Source of the DNA: Erythroxylum novogranatense
Taxonomy: Eukaryota > Streptophyta > Magnoliopsida > Malpighiales > Erythroxylaceae
Assembly: GCA_029891385.1 (NCBI GenBank)
Contig: CM057231.1
Location: 68,092,990-68,156,989 of the forward strand
DNA: 64,000 nucleotides
Direction: 5' to 3'
Below, one piece after another: positions 45,575 to 57,264 of this stretch (positions are counted from its first letter, which is position 1; each line of letters starts with the position of its first letter). A program made the translations under genes and the position numbers. Under the pieces are notes generated by a model, which did not search any database, had not been told where the DNA came from, and saw only the letters and a list, made by a program, of their open reading frames with translations.

Positions 45575-46560
45575 CTATGTAATGAGATTCTCTAGATCGG
45601 CTGAAACCTTGCACACAAGCATACACTCAATAGAATGTCGGTCTACTTCACTGTAAGATAAAGCAAAGAACCAATCATCCTCTAATAGGGTTTGATCCAC
45701 CTTCTTACCACTTTCGCCTTTCGACAACAAGTTTGAAGGATGCATCGGTGTAGACATACTTTTAACACTGTATATATCAAATTTAGACAACAATTCTTTG
45801 ACATATTTTGTTGATGGATAAAAATCTTATCCTTAGTTTGCTTTACTTGCAATCCAAGAAAGAATTTTAACTCACCCATCATGCTCATCTCAAATTCATT
45901 TTTCATCATATTTTCAAAGCTTATGCATAACTTTTTGAGGTGGCACCAAAATAATATCATCAACATAGATTTGCACAATAATAAAATCATTATACAAGTT
46001 CTTCCTAAAAGAGTTTTGTCAACTTTACCTCTAGTAAATCCATTTTCAATAAGAAATGAGCTCGACGATCATACCATGCTCTAGAGCTGTTTGATCCATA
46101 TAAGGCTTTATGAAGTCATCAGACATGATCTGGATACTTTATATCCTCAAATCCAGGAGGTTGCTTGACATAGACTTCTTCATCTATAAAGCCATTCGAA
46201 ATGCACTTTTACATCCATCTAAAAAGCTTTATGTCATGGCAAACAAGATATGCAAGCGGATCCTTATTGCTTCAAGTCTTGCTCTTCGGAGCATATGTCT
46301 CATTATAGTCTATTCCTTCCTGCTGATTATAGCCTTGTGCTACTAATCTTGCCTTGTTCGACTTACTTTTCCTGATTCGTCTAGCTTATTCTTGAATATC
46401 CATCTAGTACCAATAATGGATTTCTTTTCGTGTTTAGGAACTAAGGACCGACTTTATTCCTCTTGAATTGATTCAACTCCTCTTGCATAGCTAATATCCA
46501 TGCTTCATCTTTTAGAGCTTCATCAATCTTTTAGGTTCTACTTTAGATATAAATGCCACG
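45575..46560 (-). pseudogene. pol: Copia reverse transcriptase of the SIRE-like element
   Basis: The minus strand contains 'VQIYVDDIIL' at about 45975-45945 with both catalytic aspartates, then 'MKNEFEMSMMGELKFFLGLQ' (45900-45840) and, after a shift, 'LSKFDIYSVKSMSTPM'. Further upstream, fragments of the 'W-V-F-R-N-K' and 'ARLVAQGY' regions are recognisable between 46300 and 46500. Typical SIRE/Maximus RTs have the same F-E-M-S-M-M-G-E-L stretch. Single-base indels about every 100 bp rule out function. Confidence 0.85.
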
Positions 46561-46649
46561 TTGGCTTCTCTTACGAACTTGGACCTTGTTCTTACACCTT
46601 CGAGGTTTCTCCGATAATTGACTCTTTAGGATGAGAGCTTTTGTATCTC

Positions 46650-47620
46650 CAATCTTTCTTTAACTCAAAATTCTTAGAGATATCATCTTTTCATCATGAA
46701 GTGTTCTGATGAAGATACTTCCTTACAACTGCGTCAAGGGCACCGTAATAAAGATCATCTTCTTGATTCCTCTTCCTTATTGGGTTGAGAGCTATTATCG
46801 AACTTAACGTGAATAGTTTCTTCAACGATCTTTGAGGTGAGGTTGAAGACTCTAAATGCCTTTGAAGTGAGAGAATAGCCTAGAAAATTCCTCGAAAGTG
46901 TCTTCGCATCAAATTTGTCCAGAGCTTCCTTTGTGTTCGAGAAAAGTGCACTTGCAGCCAAAAGGATGGAAATAAGAAATGTTTGGTCTCCTTCCATTCC
47001 ACAACTCATAGGAGTTTTCTTGACATTGGTCGCAGCAAAGACTCTATTCTCAATGTAGCATCTCAGATTGACGACTTTCCGCCTGAAGTATTTAGGAAGA
47101 TTCATCTCGCAAAGATTGTTCTTGCCATCTCTTGAATCGTCCTATTCTTCCTCTCAACAACTCCATTCTGCTTGTGGAGTCCTTGGGGCGTAGAAGTTAT
47201 GAAAATTCCTTTTCTTCGAGAATACTCAACTTCTCATTTTCAAATTCTCCTCCATGATCACTCCTTATGCTTGCTATAGACATACCTCTTTCATTTTGTA
47301 ATCTCATGGAAAGGTTTCTAAAACACTTGAAAGACTCATCTTTATGTGATAGAAAAGTATCCAACAAAACCTTGTAAAATCATCAACAATCACAAGTCCA
47401 TACTTCTTTCCACCAAGACTTATTGTTCTTGTTGGACCAAATAAGTCCATATGTAACAACTCAAGTGGTCTAGAAGAAGTTATGAAATGTTTTGAGAAAG
47501 AGGTTTTAACTTGTTTCCTTTCGACAACTTTCACAAAAGAAATCTTTGTCAAAACGAATTTGTGGCAAACCTTTACCAAATCATGTTTCAAAAGTTTTGA
47601 AATATGTTTAAAACTGACAT
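46650..47620 (-). pseudogene. pol: Copia integrase of the SIRE-like element
   Basis: The minus strand reads 'RPLELLHMDLFGPTRTISLG', 'GLVIVDDFTRFCWILF' (first catalytic Asp region), the second-Asp block 'SDHGGEFEN' near 47240 in another frame, the 'PQQNGVVERKNR' block around 47165-47130 with errors, and 'FDAKTLSRNFLGYSLTSKAFRVFN' (46910-46830), the C-terminal copia integrase signature. Several frame changes. Confidence 0.87.
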
Positions 47621-47879
47621 GACCTAGTTTTTATGCCGATCGCCTTTCATCTTGAGAGATAAAAACATGAAATATTTTGAGACTGAAAACGCCTAAATCA
47701 ATTTTATAAAGATTGTTTCGTCTTTTGGCTGGAAAGAAGATGGAACCATCTTTGTTTCGACTTCACAAAATTTTGATTAAAAGAAACTTCAAAACCGAAT
47801 CACATAATTGACTAATACTTATCAAGTTATGCTTTAAACCATCAACTAGTAGACGTTATTAATGCATGCATGAAATTCT

Positions 47880-48090
47880 TACCAATCTTACCAAACCCGA
47901 TTATCTTTCCTTGTTGGTTGTCTCCAAAAGTTACTGATCCTCCTTTCTTGTACTGAAGATCTAGGAACATAGACTTGTTTCCCGTCATGTGACGCGAGCA
48001 TCCACTGTCCATATACCAATGGTGCTTGCTGGTTCTTCCAACGAAGGATTTCTGTAGGAGATATTATTTTATTTTTAGGTACCCAGATTC
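47880..48090 (-). pseudogene. pol: Copia protease of the SIRE-like element
   Basis: In minus frame: 'WYMDSGCSRHMTGNKSMF' at about 48020-47965, the D-S-G active site of SIRE-type proteases, then 'GGSVTFGDNQQGKIIGFGKI' to about 47905. The two segments lie in one frame. Confidence 0.85.
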
Positions 48091-48599
48091 TCTTGGGTCC
48101 TTTAGGGTTAGTACGATGTAATGAATGATAATGATGTGTAGAATGATAATGTTGATGACCTTTCTGAAAATCTGATTGATATCTTTTCTTATTTTTTTGA
48201 GCAACTGATTTTACTACGTAATGCTGGGGCTTATTTTTAGTAAACCCTAATCCAGCTTTTATCCTCGGATGTCAGATTCTCCTATCATTTCATTCATCTT
48301 TTTGTACTATCTCAGAAATTTAGCTAGATCAATTGAGAGATTATTAATTCTCGCCTCAATTGATTAATCTCTTGAGATCTATCTACAACTTTGTTGTTAT
48401 TCAATTCCTCAACTTGCTTTCTCAAACTTATATTCTCACTCTATCTCATGAGTATGTTTGAGGTTTTCTACATATTTCTTCTTCAACTTGTACTTTGTTC
48501 GTAATAGCATGAGAATCCTCTAACAATTCGAATATGCATCTTGTATATCATTATACCGGAAGTTACCTCCTCATCACTTTCTTCTTCACTACTGGACAT

Positions 48600-49705
48600 A
48601 TGTTAGCATGTTCGACGCTTGTGAACTTGTATCGATTACGATGAATCCAGATCTTCCCACGTTGCCATCATGCTTTTCTTGTTATCTCTACTCCTTCCGG
48701 GTTGTCTTTTCAACATTGGACACTCGGACTTGTAATGTCCCGCTTCTTGCATTCATAACGTAATGGATGCTTTATCAACTTTTTCATCGTCTTTGCATTG
48801 TTCCTTCTAAATGTTGAATTTCCTTTGGACTTCTTTTCCACATTCTTCTTATCTTTCTTGAAATGAAAGATAGCTCATCGCCTTCATCACTTGATTCAGA
48901 TTCGACTTCTTTGAATCATCATCCTTTGCTTCTTCAATCTTTAACGCCTTTGATGTATTCCTTTTGTTTTCTTCTTCGGATTTTGTGATTCTTTTGACTT
49001 GCTTTAAGCGCTATGGACTTCTCCTTTTGGGCTTATCTTCGCATCAAGCTCTACTTCGTGTATCTTCAACGATCCAAGCAATTCATCAAGCAAAGACGCT
49101 TAAGTCTTTGGCTTCTTGTCAAGAAGCTACTTTGGGTCTCCATCTTTGGGCGAGACTCCTCAAAATCTTTCAACATGGTCTTGACTGTTGTGCGTTCTTC
49201 CAAGAGCTTTTAGCCCATTAACAATTGTTTGGAATCTTCCAAACATTTGATCAATGGTCTCTTCTTCTTTCATCTTGAATAACTCGTCTCGATGCACCAA
49301 AATACTTATCTTGGACTCCTTCACTTGATTTGTTCCTTCATGTGCAATTGATAATGTATCCCACATTTCTTTGGCAAGATCGCATCCATGCACTTTGTCA
49401 TACTAAACTTCGCTCAATGCACAACTCAAGAAAAATTTCGCTTTGGAGTTTAGTTGAAATCTTGCTTTACGCTTCACCGTCCATCTTTCTCGTGGAATTG
49501 GATTTTATCATCATCTTCAGGTGTGTAAGGTCCATTCTCGATGATGTCCCAAAGGTCAATGTGAGTAGACTCGATAAACATTCTCATCCGATCCTTCCAA
49601 TAGTGGTAGTCTTCACCATTGAATCTTGGAGATCCGGTGACCGAGGCTCATACGCAATATCGTGTGTGATTCCACCATTTTCTTTAGTTCACACTTTATT
49701 AGAGT
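48600..49705 (-). pseudogene. gag: Copia gag of the SIRE-like element
   Basis: Downstream of the PBS, the minus strand gives shifted pieces of the gag N-terminal domain ('YHYWKDRMRMFIES' near 49600), then a clean block 'DLAKEMWDTLSIAHEGTNQV', 'ELFKMKEEETIDQMFGRFQT' (49380-49240), the UBN2 gag core. A C-Y-E-C-K-K..G-H-Y-K-S-E-C-P zinc knuckle with a one-base error lies at 48720-48765. There are many indels outside the core. Confidence 0.85.
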
Positions 49706-49715
49706 GATTCTTGAA

Positions 49716-49733
49716 CACCTTGCTCTGATACCA
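49716..49733 (-). other. Primer-binding site of the SIRE-like element
   Basis: The minus strand reads TGGTATCAGAGCAAGGTG two bases after the 5' LTR end. Confidence 0.9.
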
Positions 49734-49735
49734 AT

Positions 49736-50550
49736 TGAAGTAAATCACACGTTAATATATTGAGTAATAATATGACCAAGATACACAAGAAGGGGGGTTG
49801 AATTGTGATAAACTTTTCTTTAATCCTTCAATAACAATTGCTTGTTCTTTCGTAAAACTTATCTTAAATCAATTCTTAACTAGTTTGAAAACTTTGTTAA
49901 TAATGAAAACTACGATTTAAGAAAAGTAAGAGTTAGAGAGAAACACGACAATTTTATCCCGGTTCACCCTAAACCGTGGGCTACGTCCAGTCCTCAGATA
50001 TTCTTCTGAGATTTTCACTATCTCCAAACTGATTACAAGTATTCTTTAGACTGAGCCTCTTCAGTGTCTCTTAACAGCAAGTATTCTTTTACTCTTAGCC
50101 TCTTCAGGCTATCGGTAGCACTTTTTCAAAAATGAAAAACTGATAAAGAGCTTTTACAAAAGAGTTGCTCTTCACAATATACACTCGAAAATAGTTCGCA
50201 ATTTTCTCGAGATAAGATGATATTGAATACGTAGAGTTTCATTCACTTTTTCCAAAAGTTATTTCTTCTTCAATCTCGACTCTTATTTATAGTCGGAACT
50301 TCAACTGTTTCTTGACTATCTGCTTCTTGAATCTTTAAAGAAACGGTTATTCAGTTTAGCTTCGTAACTCGTCTTAAACTGATGTTTCTTTCTTCCGTCT
50401 TATTTTTCGTATCGCTCGCTTTTTGTCTTCGTAAAGCTTAAAATACGCTTTTGTATAAATGCCTTTTTGTTTCGTCTGTTTTTGTTTCGTATATTTCTCT
50501 TTGTTTATTATCAAAATTATTTAATACGTGAAGTCTGGTTTGACTTAACA
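49736..50550 (-). repeat. 5' LTR of the SIRE-like element
   Basis: 815 bp. On the minus strand it starts TGTTAAGTC and ends TACTTCA. The TATA box TATAAATA is at 50291-50284. Confidence 0.92.
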
Positions 50551-50555
50551 ATAAG

Positions 50556-51690
50556 GTGTTTGCTCTCTCTCCTCACATGTTGGGGATATTTCACTCTCAA
50601 TCTACTTAACCTATTCTCTACCATAAGCTTGTAGCAATTCTATTTCTCCACTACAAAAACTATAATTTGAAGATCAAGAGGACTTTTTAGGGTTGTAATG
50701 TACGGAGGGCTAGATGAATGGATGGAATGAACGAAAGAAAATGTATGAATACATGCACTAAAATTTTGAATGGATGTCAACAGTTGAACTAATAATGACT
50801 TTTGTTTCTTTTATTTTTTTTATTTCTTTTTGGAAACACTTTTCTGTTCCCCCTTTTTTTGAACACACTCTTTTTGGATATATATATATATATATATATA
50901 TTGAAAAGAAAATGCAAATTAAACTCATGACGTCATATGAAATGCGTGCAAGTGTTCATACATAATAAGGCTCAATGGGCTAGCAAGGAATAAGTGTTTA
51001 TGGGACTGTGTTTGGGGAAAAGGGTTGAAGAAAGAATGCCTCTATCACATCAACAAAATTCTAGTCCATAAAGCTTTGATTAAGAATTGAAACAAGTTCT
51101 AGAGAGATATGAAATAAGTAGATGCACACAATATTGAAGAAAAAATTAGACTCAAATATCCTTCCAACAAGGGTAATATCTTAATGGACAATCTTAAGTC
51201 TAAAAAACGTAAAGTGCTACTTTGTTAACATGCCTTCATTCACTTTGTATTGAAAACATCAAAAGTAAAATTAGCCAAGACCAACTATCATTAAAAGAAT
51301 GGAAGGTATTTTCATAAACTCAAGTACCACTTTGAAACTTGTAAGGTCTTTGAAAAACAAAAGTTACAAAAGTCTCGTGTGGAAGAAGTTGGAATTGAGG
51401 AAAAATTTGTCACAAGCATTCTGTAAAAAGGAGGGACGTCGCGATGTGTAGCATGCACGCCGCGGCGTATAGGTATGAATCGCGCCTTGCCGTGGCGACG
51501 TGCTGCATACACGTCGCGACGGGTTGGCGAGAACCACGACTCGCCGCGGCGTACGAACTATCGCAGCGACGAGAAACAACAGAGAGGCAGAAAAAATAAT
51601 TTGCACCAAGTCTAAAATGTGTAACATCATGCAAGATTGGCTAATACACACATAAAAAATGTCAATATACAAAAGTAAGAAAATAGGAAC
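50556..51690 (-). other. 3' non-coding part of the Athila-like element
   Basis: Between the SIRE insertion and the extra ORF. It holds (TA)n at 50878-50902 and a CpG island at 51436-51565. No gene seen. Confidence 0.65.
51436..51565. repeat. CpG-rich GTCGCGACG island downstream of the extra ORF
   Basis: Six or seven words of the type ACGTCGCGACG/GCCGCGGCGTA at roughly 15-30-bp spacing. Confidence 0.8.
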
Positions 51691-51707
51691 AACTCCCCCA
51701 CACTTAA
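51691..51707 (-). other. PPT-like sequence after the extra ORF
   Basis: The minus strand reads TTAAGTGTGGGGGAGTT, nearly the same as the true PPT at 40859-40875. Confidence 0.7.
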
Positions 51708-51875
51708 ACAACACATTGTCCTCAATGAAAATGAAAATAGAGACATGGTATTAATCATGGTAGCAAAAAGTGGTCAGTACAAAGTATGCTAAGAAACCGA
51801 GAAACAAAAGAAAACAGAAAACGAAATAAAACAATAGAATAGAAAAGAAAAACAACATAGAACAAAATGCCAGAA

Positions 51876-53141
51876 CTATGTTGAAGGATCATCAGGGGCT
51901 GGATCAGAAGGGGCAGCCTCAGAAAGGCCAGGGCCGACCGAAGAATCACCACCCGTAAGAGGAAGAGGAAGGTGTAGGTGCGCCACAATCAGGGAATACA
52001 TTTGTTGGTAGTATCGATGATTGGCGGCTAGCTGGGCTTCGAGACGAAGAAAAGCCGTATGAAGGGTGGCCACCTGATGGGTGAGGGTAGTTAAGGAAAG
52101 AGGGGAAGAGGGGGATAAGGTGGGGTGGGTGACCGGGGGAGGCACATCGGTAGCTGTAGCAACAACAAGAGGAGAGGGAGGCGGTGAAGGAGGTAGTGGT
52201 GGTGGAGGGGGAGGGGATGGGGAATGAGGAGGAGGTGGTGGTGCTGGGAAGCGTGGTTGTTTAAGATGTACGTAGCGAAAGAGGGAGGAGGGTTCAAAGG
52301 TTCGATCAGAAGGAAGTTCTGGGACCTTATGGGCCTGGAACAGATCAGTAATAAGGTGAGGGAATAGAATGGAGTGAGTGAGGGTAGAGGTAAGGATGGA
52401 TTGGCAGAGGGTGGAAGCGATTGCATGAGTAATTTCAACTGGCTAGCCAACCATCAGGAGGTAGATGTAGAGTGCCTGTTCTTTGGGAACGAGGGCAAGG
52501 TGAGTGGTGGGAAGGATGTTGTTGCTGATGAGGTGAAGCCAAGGACGGGCCTCAGGACGGAGATCAGCACGTCGAAGATATCTCTGCGATGCCCGAGTTT
52601 GATGCCAGTCGGCACCGTCAGGACAAAGGGTACGAAGGACATCATCCCAAGGGTAGTTATGAATAAGATCAGTGTAGTGACAGCGAAGGATAGGAGGGAG
52701 GTGGTAATGGTCACGGATGGCGGCATGGGCGAAGGCGTGAGGAATGGTAACACCGCAGAAACGAATGTCCAGGGTGTCATGGTAACGAGAATGGGTATAG
52801 AAATGAAGAACGAAGGTGTCATTTCCAGGAGTCCTAGGCTGCACTAAACCGAAAAGTTAGGAACAGACGAGCTGTTGGACAAAAGGGTGGTGGGAGGGTG
52901 AGAGAGGGAAAGGTCGTTCCTTGAGTAGCAGCCTAGCGTCTATCTTTGCAGCTAGGTCGGCATACTCCTGATCGATCGGAGGGGAGGAAGGGGAAGAATG
53001 AGTGGGGGAGGCTGGAGGATGTGAACTGGGGGAAGGGCCAGAAGGGGTAGGTGAGTGCTCGGAGGAGAAATCAAGGGAGCTGGAAAAGTAGAAATCGGAG
53101 GGTGTAGACGGACGGATGGAGGCATTCTTGGTGCGAGGCAT
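51876..53141 (-). pseudogene. Athila-borne ORF with 'putative plant transposon protein' type domain, two in-frame stops
   Basis: One frame runs from MPRTKNASIRPS (ATG at 53141) for about 420 codons to a stop at 51876. Only two internal stops, near 52857 and 52443, break it. The N-terminus is Ser/Pro-rich (residues 10-60). The middle contains 'WHQTRASQRYLRRADLRPEA' and 'NILPTTHLALVPKEQALYIY', a pattern known to me from uncharacterised plant proteins annotated as putative plant transposon protein. A proline-rich linker follows (about residues 270-320), then a heptad-like C-terminus 'LTTLTHQVATLHTAFLRLEA' likely to form a coiled coil. It is in the same sense as gag-PR and separate from it. Function unknown. 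It is the best-preserved frame in the window. Confidence 0.7.
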
Positions 53142-53199
53142 TGTCCTGAACAGAAAATAAACACACAAAAAATCAGTGAAATAAAACAAAATGACAGCG

Positions 53200-53370
53200 C
53201 TTCGCCGCGGGGTCTGAACGCGTGCCGCAGCGAGACATGTTGTGCCTCTCACGCCGTGGCGAGATGCGAATCACACGTCGCAGCGTGATGGGATAAACCA
53301 CACATGTCGCGATGAGCACTTGGCATGCCACTGCAAAAGGCAAAAATCGGACACACTGCGACGCGTTGAA
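53200..53370. repeat. CpG-rich island upstream of the extra ORF
   Basis: GTCGCAGCGTG, GCCGTGGCGAG and related words lie 5' of the ORF start on the minus strand. Confidence 0.78.
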
Positions 53371-54041
53371 ACTTAGTCGCCTCAGAAAACGATTCCTATT
53401 CTACAGAACTGAAATGGAAATGACAAGAGATAAGAGATATCTTACAAGAAGAAGACAGAGACAGAGATGGACAACAGAGGTGAGCCACTAGCAACAGACG
53501 ATGAGGGGGGAAGGGTCACAGCGCAATGAGGGAGGGAGAAGTCGCGGCGTGAAGATGAACAAGAGGAATGAGAGGGAGGCAGCGTGAAGGTGGTGCGCTG
53601 GTGGTTTATGAAAATTCAGAGGGTAAGATTACTAAAAGAACACTGGTCAAAGGGAAGAACCGCCGTGTAATAAGGGTAAAAAGGAAATTTGAATCCCTCT
53701 AGGGTTACGTTCAAAGGCCTCGCGTCGCGGCGTCACAATCGATGCATGTCGCGTCGAAATGATTTGTTGACGTCGCGGCATGCCCTTCTCCTGGAACGCT
53801 CGCCGCGACGTGTTATTTGGTACACGTCGCGACAAGACATCCCACGTCGTGGCGAAACTTCCCAAAAACTGACAAGGATCTTAAGCTCACTATTCTTGAT
53901 CACTCATGTACAAAAATTTCTTCTACCAAGCAACATGTATCATGCATTCACTAAGATCAAGGGTTCCAAAAGAGAGAAAAATTATTAAAAATAACTGAAC
54001 TAAAATCCTATTGAACTAGACCTAACTCTACTGATTAAGTT
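53371..54041 (-). other. Non-coding spacer between protease and extra ORF
   Basis: It contains another CpG island at 53715-53870 (GTCGCGGCGTC, CGCCGCGACGTG). No gene recognised. Confidence 0.65.
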
Positions 54042-54057
54042 TCTCCCCCACACTTAG
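54042..54057 (-). other. PPT-like sequence after gag-protease
   Basis: The minus strand reads CTAAGTGTGGGGGAGA, the third copy of this tract in the element. Confidence 0.7.
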
Positions 54058-54147
54058 TCAACATATTCATGCACAACACTGTCACTCCAATTTTCAATCA
54101 ATATGCACAAATATATGATAAGTGAAAGGAAAGAAACTACCCGGTGC

Positions 54148-54790
54148 TTAAGGTGGGTCTGTTTGTCTCTTGTGGATGTCTGGCTTGTTTCCATACCTCG
54201 GTGAGGTGATTCGATTGCTTTCCAGCTCCATGCTAACATCCACACTCAAGGATTCACCTGAAACGTCAAAAGCAAAAATGTTCTCTAAAGAATTGTTAGT
54301 CAAAGGGTCCATTGATTGTTCAAAATCAGCGCATGCATCTTCAACGACCATATCAAGCATATTAACTCCTAGAAGTGAATAGTCCTCATGGGGGTGTTTC
54401 ATTGCCTCATACATGTTGAAGCTTACCTGTTGATCACCTACCTCCATGGTGATCTTACCTTCCTTCATGCTGATCATGGTGCTTGCTGTCCGCAAAAAGG
54501 GTCGCCCGAGAATCAAAAAAGTATCCTACACAACTTCAGAGGACATATCAAGCACATAAAAATCAGCAGGGAATACTAAACCCTTTACTTGGACCAAGAT
54601 GTCTTCAATTATACCCACTAGATGCCTAAATGATCTATCAGCTAACTGTAGGACAACATATGTAGGTTTCAAACTTTTCACTCCTAAGGACTGATAGACA
54701 GATTTAGGCATCACATTAATCGCCGCCCCCCAGATCTAACAAAGCTCTTCCTATAGTTACTTTCCCTATGATGCATGGAATGGTGAAAGA
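54148..54790 (-). pseudogene. pol: Athila-like aspartic protease
   Basis: The minus strand gives 'GRALLDLG' at about 54755-54735, the Athila-type active site D-L-G-A, but an extra G in a run of six shifts the frame. It resumes with 'INVMPKSVYQSLGVKSLKPT', 'LQLADRSFRHLVGIIEDILV', 'FPADFYVLDM', a stop at 54526, then 'ILGRPFLRTASTMISMKEGK' and a tail ending at the stop at 54148. This is the full length of an Athila protease. After the tail, where RT would be expected, there is only the PPT-like tract and spacer. Confidence 0.88.
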
Positions 54791-54849
54791 TCCAGGGTCT
54801 TGACATTTCACAGGTATTTGCGGTTTGAACAAGGCTGACACATTGGAGC

Positions 54850-56922
54850 TCACTTGGACTCTCTCATTTGGCCTAACTTTCTCTTATTAGTGCACAAGTC
54901 CTTCAAATATTTAGCATAGGCCGGAACTCTCTTCACTATATCAAGCAAGGGAACATTTACTTCTACTTTTCCAAACAAATCAATGATTTCTTTTTCATGC
55001 TTGATTTCATTCATACGCTTGTTCATCAAATATGAATTTGGAAAAGGAAGGTCTTGAAGACTTACCTCCTTACCTTTGCCGGATTGCTTGCTTGACTCTC
55101 CATGTTCAGCTTGATCCTTGTAACTCTCTGAAGTAGCTCCTTTATTTTTTGACATAGGCTTCTTTTCTTTCAATAGTGCTTCTTCCCTCACACTTTCAGA
55201 TTTCTTTGTCTTTTCCTTGGGTAGATGCACTTCTTCACTCTCAATCTCCTCATCAAATGCCTCTTCATCTTCTTGAGGATTAAACCTCACTTGTTTCCCA
55301 CTTCGGAGGGCAATTGCATTGAGGCTCTTGGGATTCATCATAGTGTTAGAAGGGATTGTCCCACTGCTTCTTGCTTGATTCTCACTCATGTTGTTGGACA
55401 ACTGAGTGACATATGAATTAATGTTCTCTGCCTTAGTCTGCCATTGTTCCATTATTTTCTACAAAGCATTGAACCTAGCAGTAGTCTTTGAGGAATCCTG
55501 TTGAATAAGAGAAACAATGGCATTAAACTGGTTAGTATTAGAATCCCTCTCTTCCTTCATCAGAGTCATCATGCTATGAAGCAATTGGTTGGTGTCTTCC
55601 TTTGGTGGGACCATTAGGGCTTGTTGTTGATTGGGGAACTGGCTAGTGGAAGTACCAGCTCCTCCCCTTGTGGAAATCTGTTTGGGGCCCTGCTTTCTTC
55701 ATTCCTCCAACCGAATTTTGGATTAGACTTCCATCCCTCATTGTATGTGTTGGAGTATGGATCCCACTTCTGATTTGTTCTCCTTGGATACACTGCTGAC
55801 ACCTCTTCATATCTTCTAGGGCATACACTTGATATGTGCATCACCGACCCACAAGTGTCCTGTTGGTGCGAAGGTCCATTGAAGATGATGGGCGATGCAC
55901 ATTCAAGTTCTTCAATTCGGCAGTAATACAAGATAACTGTGATGTTATCCTGTTCTCCAGTGAATCTACCTTTGTTTCCAGACTTTCCATTCTCTTAGCA
56001 TGAGTTGTTAAAGCTCCCAATTCATGCACTCCTCTAGAATCTCTCACACTGTACTGTTGATGGTTTAAGGCCATCTTCTTGATCAAGTCCCATGCTTCCA
56101 ATGTTGTGAGATCAATCAAAGATCCTCCAGATGTAGCATCCAACATACCTTTCTCTTGACTCTTCAACCCATCATAGAAATATTGCACCAATTGCTCATC
56201 GGGAATTTGGTGATGGGGGCATCTAGATAATAGGTCCTTGAAGCGGTTCCAGTAGTCATACAATGACTCATCATACTCTTGGCAGGCTGAATAAATTTCC
56301 TTCCTCATTGATGATGTCCTGGAAGCTGGAAAATACTTCTCCAAAAAGGCCTTCCTCAAATTGGTCCAGCTATGATAAGCATTAGCCACATGCCTTGGGA
56401 GACTCATGTACCACTCCCGTGCCTTCCCTTCCAAGGACAAATGAAATACCTTCCATAGCATTTGGTCCAATGTTGCTCCTACTGGCTTCATACTCTGACA
56501 AATCATCGTCAAAGACTGTAAGTGTATGTACGGATCTTCTCCTGCCAAACCATGAAATTTAGGAAGGGAATTAATAAAAAACCTTTAACTTCAAAATTAA
56601 CATCAAAATTAGGGCAAGTAGCAGTAAATGGATCATAATGCACATCAGAAGTTGTTGCTTCCCTAATACTCCTACGTCTCTGATTCTTATTGTTTTCTCC
56701 TACTCTCTCATGCTCACCATTTCCTCCATTAGTTCCATTTCTAGGTTGGTGTGCAAGAAAGTCAGGATTTGGGAAAAGATTGGGATTTTCAGCCATATTT
56801 TCTCTTTCTTGCTCAACTAATGTACTCCTCTCTTGTTCTTTCCTCTCTTTCCTAAGTCTCCGCAAGTGTCTCTCAACTTCAGGTTGGAATTGAACAAGTC
56901 TACCTCTTCTAGGCATGCGCAA
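54850..56922 (-). pseudogene. gag: Athila-like gag
   Basis: The start is at 56922 or the second Met at 56916 (MPRRGRLVQFQPEVERHLRR). An Arg/Glu-rich head is followed by 'NFEVKG', a one-base shift near 56590, then 'GEDPYIHLQSLTMICQSMKP', 'AREWYMSLPRHVANAYHSW', 'LRKAFLEKYFPASRTSSMRK' and 'LYDYWNRFKDLLSRCPHHQI', the retrotransposon gag core of Athila. A degenerate zinc knuckle lies at about 55870-55815 ('CGSVMHISSVCP'), followed by 'NTYNEGWKSNPKFGW'. The C-terminal part after 55452 has 'NPKSLNAIALRSGKQ', an acidic/Lys-rich stretch and 'LCTNKRKL'. At least three frame changes and a stop at 54850. Confidence 0.9.
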
Positions 56923-57237
56923 AAATCAATCCACAAATAAAAGATGCAGTAACAAAATTTTCTCACAATCACACAAATTCAAATAAAAGTGAAATGTGAT
57001 GAATGAGAGTGTATGAGTGTATGGATGTACGTATGAGTGTGTATGTGTGAAAAATTTGCTAAGTAAGAGAAAGATTAAAGTATGAAGTATGCTTGTGCAA
57101 TGGAAAATCAAAACCAATACAATGAACAAGTATGAAAATTAAACTATCCTAAATGCACTGCAAAAAAAAAAAGATTCCGATTATCAACGACAATTGAAAT
57201 GAGATGGCAATGGCTGTCCTATGGTAAACCAATTTCT

Positions 57238-57259
57238 TGGTTCCCCGGTAACGGCGCCA
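57238..57259 (-). other. Primer-binding site of the Athila-like element
   Basis: The minus strand reads TGGCGCCGTTACCGGGGA, the hallmark PBS of Athila/Tat elements, five bases after the LTR end. Confidence 0.93.
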
Positions 57260-57264
57260 TTTTT

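Larger units (their letters stand above)
41084..50550 (-). mobile_element. SIRE-like Ty1/copia retrotransposon with ATAAG target duplication
   Basis: 9,467 bp on the minus strand, inserted in the 3' part of the Athila-like element. LTRs lie at 49736-50550 (5') and 41084-42056 (3'), with ATAAG at 41079-41083 and 50551-50555. The order is gag, protease, integrase, RT, RNase H, then about 3 kb with an extra frame before the 3' LTR, the layout of SIRE/Maximus elements. Motifs remain readable, but there are many single-base indels in every domain. The extra region has its own tandem repeat. Confidence 0.92.

Noticed and set aside
49716..49733. Possible tRNA gene pieces at GGCTCTGATACCA sites
   Set aside because: These are primer-binding sites next to LTR ends. 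No cloverleaf can be formed around them.
50774..50965. 63-codon frame ending in a Tyr/Ile repeat
   Set aside because: It includes a TA microsatellite translation and has no motif.
52374..52847. 157-codon plus-strand open frame
   Set aside because: It lies antisense to the extra ORF of the Athila-like element and only mirrors its GC-rich third positions. No motif.
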